Of a DNA stretch of 64,000 nt, positions 47,000 to 58,839 are shown piece by piece. The translations under genes were made by a program, and so were the position numbers. The notes under the pieces are model-generated. The model saw only the letters and a program-made list of their open reading frames with translations. It did no database searches and had not been told where the DNA came from. Origin of the DNA: Populus alba (lineage: Eukaryota; Streptophyta; Magnoliopsida; Malpighiales; Salicaceae); contig NC_133284.1 in assembly GCF_005239225.2 (NCBI RefSeq), positions 49,446,697 to 49,510,696 on the forward strand, written 5' to 3'. The number at the start of each line of letters is the position of its first letter. The first letter of the stretch is position 1.

Positions 47000-49900
47000 A
47001 AAACCAAGATTCGTGTAATGAAAGTATAATAACTAAATTAATTTTTTTTCACATTAACAAACTAAATTAAAAAAAAAAAATATTAAAAAAAAAACACAGA
47101 AAAAAGCAAAAAAAAATCATGGGCAAAATGAAAAAAAAAAAAAAGGAAAACAAAAACAAAAACAAAAAAAGTTTAAGTGTTTCACTTGTGTGCACAGTGA
47201 TACATTATATGTAAAAAAACAGAAAAAACAAAGCTGCTACAGTGAAAAACCCTCGCGTTAAACAAAAACAAAAACAAAAGCACAAAAAAAAACTGCTACA
47301 GGAAAAAAAAACCAAAAACAAAAAAAAATGCCATAGAAGAAAAAAACAAAAAAAAATGCCATAGAAGAAAAAACAAAAAAAAAAGGGCAAAAAAAAAAAA
47401 GCTTTAGCTACAGTGAAAAAGCTACACGTTTTAGAGTTCTTATTAAACTTTCAAATCAGGATAACCCGTCAAACCTTAGATTCACGTCATGAAAGTTTAC
47501 TAACTAAATAGAAAAAAAAAATTGACGGGTTAACCTGTCAAGCTTGGAATACGTGTCATGAAAGTTTGATTAAATAGAAAGAAATTTAACATTAACAAAC
47601 TAAATTAAATGAAAAACATTAATTAAAAAGAAAAAAGTAAAAAAAATAAAATATCTAGTTAACTCGTCAAATCAAGTTAACCCGTCAAACTTGGGATCAA
47701 TTAACAAACTAAATTAAACAAAAAAAAATTAAAAATTAAAAAAACTAGGAAAGAAGTCAAAAAAACCCATAAAGGTATAAAAAACCAAAACAAATACAGA
47801 AAAAAAATGAAAATGAAAAATAATATATATTATAATATAATTATAATTATTATTATTATTATATATAATTATTAATTATAATTAAGGAAAGACAGAAATA
47901 AAGGAAAGGACGTGGAAATAGAAGGAGAGGTTGAGGGAGGCAGAAACGGAAGGAGACATTGAAAGATCGGAGGAGAGCAAAGAAAACATGTTTGAGTGGG
48001 ATTTTTTTGTGCCTTTGATAAAAATACTCTGTTTTTTTTATCTCTTTGATTGGGATTTTTTGTCTCTCTTTTATTTGGAATTTCTTCGGACACTTTAATA
48101 ATATAATAACAAAAAAATGATTAAATTATTGTTCATTCAAACACAGATTTACTGTGGACTCCAATAATTAATAACAAATTATTTTGAATTTTAGTTTTTG
48201 ATAGCCATGCTCGTTTGATTTTTTTTTATTTTTTTCCCATACTCTTCCAAATAATGCAGGAAACGAGGACCTGAAATGACAGCAGCGAATAAGGAGAGAA
48301 ATAACGTGTTTGTTCTTTTTTCCTTATAAAGTATTTTAAAAATCATTAAATTAAATTTTATTTTATTTTTATTTCAAATTGATTTTTTTAAAAACTAATT
48401 TGAAAATTAGTATGAAAAAGAGGATAATAGAGTAGTTGTCCAAATCAAAACACATAAATATAGGACAAAAACAGGGATGATAGAGTGCTCTTTGTTTTCT
48501 TAACTGTATTGGTTTAATGAGGTTTATAAATATTTTAGATAAAAAAATAGGTTAAAAGCAAGTTTTTAAATAAAAATCAAGCTTATTTTTTTATATAATT
48601 TAAATAAAATCAATTTATTTAGTTGTTCAGAATTATAACTCAAGTTATAACTCAGGAGAAAAGAATTGTAAAGAAGTAGAATTACTGATACGAACACAAC
48701 AAAGGATCAAACTCAAGTACTTTAAAAAAAAAAAAAAGTAATTGTTTTATGATGATCATCTCACTAAGTAAGGAGAAAAAAAGAAATGGGTCAAAAAAGG
48801 AAGAAAATAAGGTCACGTCGAGGCCAGTCTTGTAGAAAATTTGAGAATTAGTACGAAAAAGAGGATAATAAAGTAGTTGTTAGAATCAAAAGACTTGCTC
48901 TAATGGGATTGCAGGCCATGGCTCGTTTGATTTTTTTTTTTCATAAAACAAAATTCTTTTCATGCTCTATGGGATTGCAGGGATGGAGGACTTGAAATCA
49001 CGGCAGCGAATAAGATGTTAAATAGAGCGTTTGTTTGTTTTTTTTTTTTTTTAGTATTTTAGAATAAAAATTAAATTTTTTAAATTTTCATATTATTTTG
49101 ATATATTTTAAAAACAATATTTTAAAAAATAATCACTAACACATTTTTTTTGAACTATTAAGTAACCAGTCCCTTTAATTTTCCAACATTACATTTGGGT
49201 ACCAATCTTCATTTTTTTTTCTTTTTTAAGTTTTTCTTTTGGGTGGAGAAAAGAGAGAGAGGGTTGCCAGATTTTATTTTAAAGAGAAAAAGTTGTTATT
49301 AAGAAAGATTTTGGCTACCAAATTCGTTGATTTTTGTGTGAGCTAGTTCAATTTAATGAAGTGAGTTAAGATTATGTGTGTTTTTTTACCTTCTAAACAC
49401 CTTAAAAAAAGATAGGAACTCTAGAAGATTTTTGGTTTTGGGTTTTGAGATGGTTTTTTATGTTTTTTAAGGCCATGTATTGGTTTAATGATGTTTTTAG
49501 AGTGTTTCATAGGTATTTTAGATAAAACAAATGGATTAAAAACAATCTTTTGGTTAAAAAGTCAAGCTTCGTATACGGACGCATAGATGACACGTTGTCT
49601 ATAAAGACACACACATGTCAATTTTTTTAAAAGCATTAGGGGAAAACATGTGTCGTCCACACCATTAACTTAACAAAAAAAATTAAAGGTTTGTGTGCAT
49701 GGGCTTGACCTTGAAAGTCCGCGAAACGAGCCTTTGAAGGGTGGGCTACAAGCCTAGCAAGAAAAAACATCATTTATTTTTTATTATTATTATTAATTGT
49801 TTTTTATATTTATATTTGAAAATAATTTTAAAAATGATGTTTTCATTAATACCCCTTTTTCTATGATTTTCTTTTGCCTTATTTAGCCTTTCTTCAATTA

Positions 49901-51720
49901 TTTTTAATTTTGTTAGGTGTGTTTAGTTTTTTAAGAGGTTAATATGATATATCTATAATTCTTTATATATTTCAAATAAATTAAGTATTTATTCTTTTAT
50001 AATAAATTGTTTGTAATTTCACCCTTCAATTCAACGTGATGTAGAATTGTTTTTTTTTTTTTTTATTATTATTTTGGTCCTCATTGATTGCTTCTTCTAT
50101 ATATATATATATTCCCGTTTGGTATTGTCGCCTCTCTTTTTTCTCCCATATGATTCAAATAAAACTAGCTTATTTAGTTGGTCAGGACTATAATGTCTTC
50201 TTTTTTTTATTTTAAAAACATTTCTAATATAACAGAAGGAAAGGAATGGGATAAAAGAAGGAAGAAAATACTATTTGTTTTTTTACTGTGTCAGAGTGGT
50301 TTTTATAATTATATTTAATTTATAAAAATATTTAATTAATATATTTTTTAATATTTCTTGTTATTATATATATATATATATATATTTTTAATATGTTTTT
50401 AAATAAAAAAACTATTTAAAAAAAAAAGTGTCACAATACTAAATTATAGTATAAATTAAAAGATAAAAGAGCTTTCTGGTTATTACTATTTACCGAGACT
50501 TATTTTATTGTGGATGTGGATATTAATAGTGAATGTTTTTAAAATTTTCAATTTGGTATTTGAATTATTATTTTTTTGCATAATTGAATCTCTTTATGCT
50601 CAAATCAAAACTCAATTGCATTTTTTTTTTAAGGATAAGAGTTGAATTGTAAGATAGGTGACTAAAATGGAAAACTGGTAAAAATATGTGGAGACACTGT
50701 AATTGTTTGCAAAGTTCATTTTAGTCTCTTATCTTTTTGAGCTATTAAGTAACATGTCCCTATAATTTCCATTACATTTTATCTAGAATCTCGGATTATA
50801 ATCTAGAGACTATATTGAAATTTTCATAAATTGAGAAATCAAACTAGAAATTTCATCACCTACTGATATAACAAAATTTCTAACTCAAATTTACTATTTA
50901 AATAAACCATAACTCAAAATCATTATTTTTACTTAAAATCATTCAAAATCAACTAAATAACTCATTGTCCATAACAATCAACACATAACATTCAAATCAA
51001 TTCATCAATCAAACCCTAATATTCAAAACTCTAATATTCAACAAAACAGAAAATTAAAGCTAAAAAAAACATATTATACACATCAAAGCATGAATATTCT
51101 TTCATTTTAAATTTATTTTCTCTAACTCTCTTATCCTTTCTTTATCTTTTCCTCGTTTCTTTTTTTTTTCTTTCGCTCTCACGGTTCTCTCTCTAAAAAT
51201 TCAGATCTCTTTTTTTTTTTATTATTATTATTTATATTTTGAACTCTTTGTTCAATTACTACAATACCGTTCATTTATCTATACCTACTTCTAAGCCTCC
51301 AAGGGTTTTGTTGTCTTTTTGTATTCTCTTTTATTTTCAAATCATCACAATAAAATTGTTTTCTTTTTATTAAGCTGCTAATTTATGCAGCTTTAGCTCT
51401 TGTTCTCTTTTCATGTTTAGCAACTCTGATCTATTCCTTTTCTTTACATGATATAAGGGTAGGTTTTTACCTCTTGAAGTCTGCTGGATAAACCTATAAG
51501 CAGAAGATCCTGAAGCGATCCGAAATCACAGCTTCAATCCCCACCACAACCAATTTTCTCTTTCCCGTAGTCTGTCGTCCTCAATTGGGAAATGATCTCA
51601 AAAAATCACTTGATGCAACAAGTAGGGTAGAGAAATATAAGACTTCAACAAAGAATCAAACTCAAAAAAATTAAAGTAATTGTCTATGAGAAGCATTTCT
51701 GTGTCACACACTCAAGTAAT
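47000..51720. other. Non-coding flank of NLR copy B
   Basis: Counterpart of 34300-39130 in copy A, with no supported gene. It contains A-rich gctacag repeats (47200-47420), the ggaaagacagaaataaagga block (47885) and the same minus-strand donor-like motif near 51470. Confidence 0.45.
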
Positions 51721-51745
51721 ATGATTGACCTATTACATTATACAA

Positions 51746-51747
<2 letters not shown>

Positions 51748-51789
<42 letters not shown>
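51748..51789. repeat. (TAA)14 microsatellite
   Basis: Fourteen uninterrupted TAA units. In copy A (about 39168-39211) the same site is interrupted (aatgaataaaa) and differently arranged, so it separates the two copies. Confidence 0.95.
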
Positions 51790-51791
<2 letters not shown>

Positions 51792-52263
51792 GAACTAGGT
51801 TTTTGATGGCATCCAGAGTGCTGTTACTTTCAAACAAAGAGGCTTGTGCATGCGGTGTTACGCAGCGTTCATGTACGCTAAGATCTCCTATGAATACAAT
51901 TGTATAATCATACAATTGTATTAGTTTTATTAAGCTGTTAATTTATGCAGCATTAGCTCATGTTCTCTCTTCTTGTCTTGCTATTCTGATTTTATCTTTT
52001 TCTTTGCATGATATAAGAGCAGGTTCTTACCTCTTGAAGTCTGCCTCAATCCCCGTAGTCTTCGTCCTCAATTGGGAAATGATCCAAAATCAACAACTGG
52101 TCCGGAGATAGTTTGAGTGAAAAGAAACAGCTGAGAGATGAAATGTGAAGGTTATGGTGAGAAATTAGATGACAAACTTACTTTGTCCTACTAATGCTTT
52201 TGCTTTCATTGTTTCGAAAGTAAAAGAGACATAAACATAATCATTTCCTTCCTTTCACTTTCC

Positions 52264-53155
52264 AGTTTTTCTTTTCCTTTCTTTTAAAAATCTTATGCCT
52301 TGGGTGAGGAAATTAGTGGAGCATTAGACTTTTTAAAAGACAACAAAAAGAAGCAATGTCTCATCTTTTGATATGGTGGTACAAGATACACCATGGTATG
52401 GTGGTCTTGCAAGAAATGTCTTAGCTTTTGATATGGTGGTCTTCCATGATTAGTTTTCGAAAGATTCGAGTCTCCGTTCTAGTTCAGGTTGGAAGCTAGG
52501 CCGAAAGCTAAGATTCTTTTATTAGTGGTTGGTGTGGATGAGTATTGCAAGAATGGACTCAAAGGCTCAGCTAATCCGCATAATTAAATAGTACTGTTAC
52601 TGTAAACTACTAGGAAATTCAAGGAAAGTTAACAATAGCATTGACTCGATCAAGTAGCTCCGGTGTCTAGAGAGGACCTTGCCGTTAAGGAAATAACCAT
52701 AAAAACTATGGAGCCCACTATTTATTAATCCATTTCTATTTACTACTTATTACTATTTATTTATTTTTATTAATTTACTATATTTTTGTTTGTGTCCCAA
52801 TAAAATTTGAGATTCCTTCAATTTTTTAGGTGCATGGTCTAGTATATTGGCTGTATGTACAAAATCAATTCAAGTGTGTGTATCCTTAACTAGCAGGCTA
52901 ACCTTTACAGGCTTAGCTAGCAATCGATAATTAATTTTTAATGAATTCAATTTTTATTTAAAATAAGGAAAAAGACATTGGTGAATAAATAGTTTCATTC
53001 CTATTATAATTGTTAGACCTTACCAAAGGGCAAATTTAGAAAAAGACTATAACTTATAGGTCTAACAATTAAAGAAAAAAGTTTATTTAGACCTTCCTAT
53101 TATTGGTCAACTTGTGATTAAGTAGATCAATTTAAATTAATTATTTTTATTAAAA
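52264..53155. other. Spacer with short local repeats
   Basis: About 900 bases not shared with the duplicated blocks. A roughly 60-base word (cttttgatatggtggt) is repeated near 52368 and 52428. No gene or RNA was recognised. Confidence 0.4.
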
Positions 53156-53159
53156 TGAT

Positions 53160-54720
53160 AATGTTTTGTCGCCACGTGTTCAACTTTATCTACCTTAAGG
53201 AAAGGATAGAAAGTGGGAGAGAGAGAGAGGTTAAAAGGCTTAAAAAAAGAAAAGAACAGGAAAGACAGAAATAAAATAAAAGGTTGAGATAAGAGAGGGA
53301 CGTGGAAATAGAAGGAGAGGCTGAGGGAGGCAAAACGGAAGAAGACATTGAAAGATCGGAGGAGAGTAGAGAAAACAATATGAATATGTGATGCTCGTTT
53401 ATCTATTTGATTGGGATTTTTTTGTGTCTCTTTTATTTGGAATTTCTTTGGACACTTTAATAATATAATAACAAAGAAAATTAAAATATTGGTGACATTA
53501 TTGTTCATTCAAACATAAATTTATTGTGGACTACAGTAGTATTTGTTTTTCATACTCTTCCAAATAATGCAGGAAATGAGGACCTGAAATGACAGCAGCG
53601 AATAACGTGTTTGTTCTTGTTTCTTCTAAAGTATTTTTTTTTTTTTTAAATAAATTTTATTTTTATTTTTATTTCAAATTAATTTTTAAAAAAACTAATT
53701 TGAAAATTAGTATGAAATAAAAGGATAATAGAGTAGGTGTCCAAATCAAAACACATAAATATAGGACAAAAACAGGGAGAGAGGCTCTTTGTTTTTTTAA
53801 CTGTATTGGTTTATAGAGTGTTTTATAGATATTTTAGATAAAAAATAGGTTAAAAGCAAGTTTTTAAATAAAAAACTCAAGGTTTATTATTTTATATAAT
53901 TCAAATAAAATCAATTTATTTAATTGTTTAGAATGATAACTCAAGTTATTTAACGTCTTTTTAGAAAAAAAAAACACTTGTAACATAGTGCAGTACAAAC
54001 AGAAGAGACATCACCATAGTGGCAAAAATCTTGACCAAAAACAACCAGTCATCAACCAAAGAAACCGAGTCAATGAGAGAAAAAGACTGATAGCTAGAAA
54101 ACAATCAACAGATCCAAGAATTGTCTGTATGGTTTCCAAGAAAATGAAACGAAACAAAGATAGACAAAGATAGTTCGAGGAAGTGGGCAGCCTTTTTTCT
54201 GCTGTTAATGCAGACTAAGAACTCCTACCATCGTAAAATCATATAATTAAAACACAACAATAAAAAAGTAATGAGCAGCTCATTATGTGCGAAAACCAGA
54301 GAAATAAAGATACAGAACGTACGTGAGAGTGAGTCATTGTTGCAAGTAAAAGAGGCGCAGAGAGAATGGAAATAGGAATTTCATTACCTTAACTTGAGAA
54401 AATATGTGCGAAAAGCAGTGGTACTGATGGCTCAATGAAATGGAGAAGGCCTTTAGCTCTGTATGGAATCCAGCTTCAAAAGCAACAAGGCAAGGTATAA
54501 GCATTTTGATGACATAATTAAGATAGTATGCGTAGTAATATAAAGACAGTGACAAAGAAATAAAGAAAAATAATGTGTACAAGAACTCACCTAGCAAAGA
54601 AAGAAACGAATGAAAGGTTCGGATAATCACTTACACGCCTCCATGGATGATACCTGCTCGCTTCCACCAACAAATATAATTAACCTAAGCTGTGATAGGT
54701 CAAAGTTCTTTTTAGTTTTT
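53160..54720. repeat. Diverged NLR-flank module without NLR (first)
   Basis: Similar to 30290-30500 (gtcgccacgtgttcaacttt), 35400-35940 and 31258-32340 of copy A, joined in a different order with deletions. It includes the leader-like segment with minus-strand donor TTAAG|GTAATG ending at 54388. No NB-ARC or LRR coding sequence remains nearby. Confidence 0.7.
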
Positions 54721-55199
54721 TTTTTTTAAAAGAAACAGATCAACAAGAGAAAAGACTCGCAGAAAAGTAGAATTGCTGAAAGAAACTCAACAAAGAATCA
54801 AACTCAAGCAGGTTAATGATTGATCTATAACAATATTTTAAAAAAAAAGAAGCTAAAAGAACTACATTTTTAATAGCATCCAGACTGCGGTTACTTTTTT
54901 CATCCCTCATTTGTGGTTTTATTTTATTTCAGTCCTTCAAGTCTTTTTATTTCGCTATTTCATAGAGTTGCTTTGCTCTTGAGTTGTTGTGATTGCCCTC
55001 GAATATGCATTATGCTAGGAATTACAATTACATCACCTAAAAATTACAATTACATATTATAATTACAAATTTCAGTTTTTTAAAAAAAAACAATTTATTA
55101 GAAAGGACCAATATTACAATGTGAGCAAATGAAAGGAGAATTTTAAATATTCTTGTGACATGGTGATCAGGTAATCCAAGGAACCAATACATTATCGCC

Positions 55200-56620
55200 A
55201 CTTGTTCAGCCTTATCTCCACATTAAGAAAGGGGTCGAAAGTAGGAGAGAAAAGTCATAATCTTAGATTCTTTTGTGACATGGAGATAAAGGTAATCTCA
55301 AAAGTTAACAGATAGTCGCCACGTGTTCGATTTTATCTACCCATTAGGAAAGGATAGAAAGTAGGAGAGAAAAGTCATAATCGTTGTGACATGGAGATAA
55401 AGGTAATCTCAGAAGCTAATAGATGGTCGCCACGTGTTCAACTTTATCTACCCACTAGGAAAGGATAGAAAGTGGGAGAGAGAAAGGTTAAAAAGGCTTT
55501 AAAAAGAAAAGAAAAGGAAAGACAGAAATAAAGGAAAGGACGTGGAAATAGAAGGAGAGGTTGAGGGAGGCAGAAACGGAAGGAGACATTGAAAGATCGG
55601 AGGAGAGTAAAGAAAACAACATGAATATGTGATTGGGATTTCTTTGGGCACTTTAATAATATAATAACAAAACAATTAAAATATTGGTGAAATTATTGTT
55701 CATTCAAAAACAAATTTACTTATAGTATTTTTCTCTAATTTTGAGTTTTAGTTTTTGATAACCATGCTAGTTTGATTTTTCTTTTATTTTATATTTTTTC
55801 ATGCTCTTATAAATAATGTAGGAGATGAGGACCTGAAATCACGGCAGCGAATAAAGAGAGAAATAACGTGTTTGTTTTTTTTAAAATAAATTTTATTTTT
55901 ACTTGAAATTAATTTTTTTAAAACTAGTTTAAAAATTAATATATATATATAAAAGGATTATAGAGTAGTTGTCCAAATCAAAACACATTAACATAGGACA
56001 CAAACAGGGAGAGAGGCTATTTGTTTTTTTAACTATGTCAGAGTGGTTTTTATAATTATATTTAATTTATAAAAATATGAAATGAATATTTTTAGTTTAT
56101 TTTTATGATTTAAAAAAAAAATTTTGATGATTTAAAAAAAAATTGTATAAAAAATTATTTTAATATATTTTTAAATAAAAAATATTTTTAAAAATATGTC
56201 ACAATACGAAATTATAGTATAGATTAAAAGAGAGGGATTTTATGTTCTTTAGATTGACGATACTCATTTTATTATAGACAATAATAATGAATTTTTTTAA
56301 AAATTTCAATTTATTACTTGAATTTTTTTCACAATTGAGCCTTTTAAGCCAAAATAAGAGTCTAATTGCATTTTTTTTTTAAGGATGAGAGTTGAATTAA
56401 AAGATATAGGACTGAAGTGAAAAATTCAACTAAAATAGGTGGCATATCTGCAATTTATTTACAAAGTTTATTTTAATCCCTCATTTTTTAAGCTATTAAG
56501 TAACTAGTCCCTATAATTTTTTAATATTGCATTTTAGTATCAAACTTTATGTTTTTCTTTTTCAAGTTTCTTTTTGGGTGGAGAAAAGAGAGTGGGTCGC
56601 TAGATTTTATTTTAGAAAGA
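55200..56620. repeat. Diverged NLR-flank module without NLR (second)
   Basis: It contains three near copies of the gtggtcgccacgtgttcaac-type word (about 55190, 55315 and 55425), then the ggaaagacagaaataaagga block (55513). A join to the sequence matching 37725-38250 follows. Composition and order again differ from copies A and B, indicating repeated rearrangement. Confidence 0.65.
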
Positions 56621-58285
56621 GAAAGTTGTTGAAAAAAAAATTTGCAATCAAAATCATTGATTTTTGTGTCAAATAATTTAATATAATGGAAGGAGCTAAA
56701 ATTAAGTGGTTTTTTTTTTTTACCCTAAAAACACTTATAAATCATAAATTCTCTAGTCTGATTCATGTATTTTTCTTTTAAAAAAAGTTTTTGATGATAT
56801 AAAAAGTAACAATAACAACAACAACGAAAAGTATCCTAAGAAACTCTAATGATTTGAACTAAAAAAATATTTTTTTATTGAAAATATAATTTTTTAAAAC
56901 ATACATTTTTTTATTTTAAAAAAATGTATTTTTTATGAGTAACATTATTTTGCTCAAATGTCCCTAATACATAATTATTTATAAAGTAATGAAAATATCA
57001 TAATAAAAATTCCTAATCTTCTTGAAAATAATTGAACAATCATTTAAATATTATTTTAATAAATTGATAGAAAGAATTTTTTTATTAAAAATAAAGAATA
57101 AAGAATAAAATGATATCTAAGATAAAGGTCATACAAGCCTTCAAAGATAATACATGTACGTGTATAATACAAATTAATAAATTCTAAGTAGCAATATTTA
57201 ATGCAAGTTTAAGAATAAGAGTTTGCTTTGTGTTTTGTTGTGAGATTAACCATATCAAATTATATATTTAATAATAAATAATTGTGTTGTGTTATGAGTA
57301 AAATCAATAAATTATTTGGTGTTCTGCTGTCTTGTTGTTTGAATTAAAATTATTATTAAGAATATAAATTAAATTAAATATTGAAAACACTAAAGGAATT
57401 GCTTAATAAATAAAGAAATTCTTTCTTTAGAAAGCATGGAAATGCCATGACATTGGCTTTTTAGAGAATATCAACAGCCAAAAAAGTTATCGATAGCTGT
57501 GTAAATCATTGAAATTGCCACAAAAGCAACCCAAATTATTTATGAATTGGATTCGATGGAAGGAAGATGGGAAGAGGGGAAATTAAAGAGAGATGAAGAT
57601 CTGCGCGTGGCTACCTGTTTTTGAGAATTATGGAATGTTATCCCTAACTCAAAATGGCACCAATTATAAGTTCATTAAAAAAAATCTGGAGCACAACAGA
57701 TGGAAAAAACTCGAAATAACTCATCTAGAATTTACAAAAGAAGAATGAGCTAAGATTTTAAGTGCAATGAAATTTGTCTCTCTTTGCTCTATTTTTTTTA
57801 AATGATACAAGATGTGCTGTTTATTTCACGTGAAATAGAATGGAATCGACAACTTTTAAAGGAGTAGAGACTGTCACTCGAATTCAATAGACTTTCTCCT
57901 ATATTAACATGTGTTTTTCATGCACCAATATTTTTTTTCTTTTTATTATATAATATTCAACATCAGGAAGTAAGGATTTGATAGCTAACTTTATTAGTAA
58001 TATTGGTTATTAACTTGTCAGTCGTGTTTTTAGGCCATATGTGATTATTAAAATAAATCCGTGAAGGCGATAAAGGCTCTAAACAAATAATATCTGGCAA
58101 ATTTGATCAGGCTGTAACATATTCAATAATAACTCTTTAATTAAGTTCTAAATCTCATTTTATCTTTTCAATTTAATTCCTAATTTGATACCAATTCTTT
58201 AATTAGACTCCAAAGCTTATCGCATTTGAGGAAAGCCCTCTTCTTTCAATTTAACCCTTTATTATCTTTAATTTATCGGTTGCTT
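56621..58285. other. AT-rich spacer
   Basis: About 1.6 kb of AT-rich DNA with no coding pattern. A slightly less biased patch at 57540-57660 (gaagatctgcgcgtggctac) has no recognisable product. Nothing else can be supported. Confidence 0.45.
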
Positions 58286-58442
58286 CAAATAGCTTTTCAT
58301 GCCGAAAAACATTTCAATAAAGTTTTTTCATTTTTTAAAAATCATTTTTGATATCAACAGATCAAAACGATCCAAAAAGTATTAATTTTAACAAAAAAAA
58401 AATTTTTTGAAAAATAAGTTTTGACCAATGCCAAACAGGCCA
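58286..58442. repeat. Partial MITE
   Basis: It carries the typical core atcaaaacgatccaaaaagt and the end accaatgccaaacaggcc of the small MITE family whose inverted ends also occur in the RH32 intron (4891-5078). The left end is weak. Confidence 0.4.
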
Positions 58443-58839
58443 TTAATATCGAATTTTATTCTATCCAAGCCTAAAAAAGGCTAAGCGAAGATAGAATAAA
58501 AGAAGGAAAAGAAAATGAATAATTGCCCAACCGAGTTAACTGTTCTGGTATTTTCTCCATGATTCATTGAACCTTTTTTTTTTCTAGTCTTTTCTCCATG
58601 TTCGTTGTGAAAATCACGGCATGATCGAAGGAGAAAGAAAAGGATGGGACAAAGAAGGAAGAAAGTAGGGTCACGTAGGGGCCAGTATTGAAGAAAAGCT
58701 AAAAGAACTATTATGTTTATGAGAAGGGACGAGGTAATCCAAGGAACCAATATTTTATCGCCACATGTTCAACCTTATCTCCACATGTTCAGCCTTATAT
58801 TTTATTGTGACATGGAGATAAAGGTAATCTCAAAAGCTA

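Larger units (their letters stand above)
40321..52263. repeat. 12-kb direct duplication, copy B
   Basis: Counterpart of 27836-39696. Most differences are one-base changes in A or T run length. Larger differences are an extra ~290-bp tandem unit at 46385-46676, loss of about 150 bases at 48893 relative to 36183-36340, a replaced stretch at about 45971-46025, and a longer (TAA)n. This pattern fits either a recent tandem copy or the other haplotype of the same locus. Confidence 0.92.
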
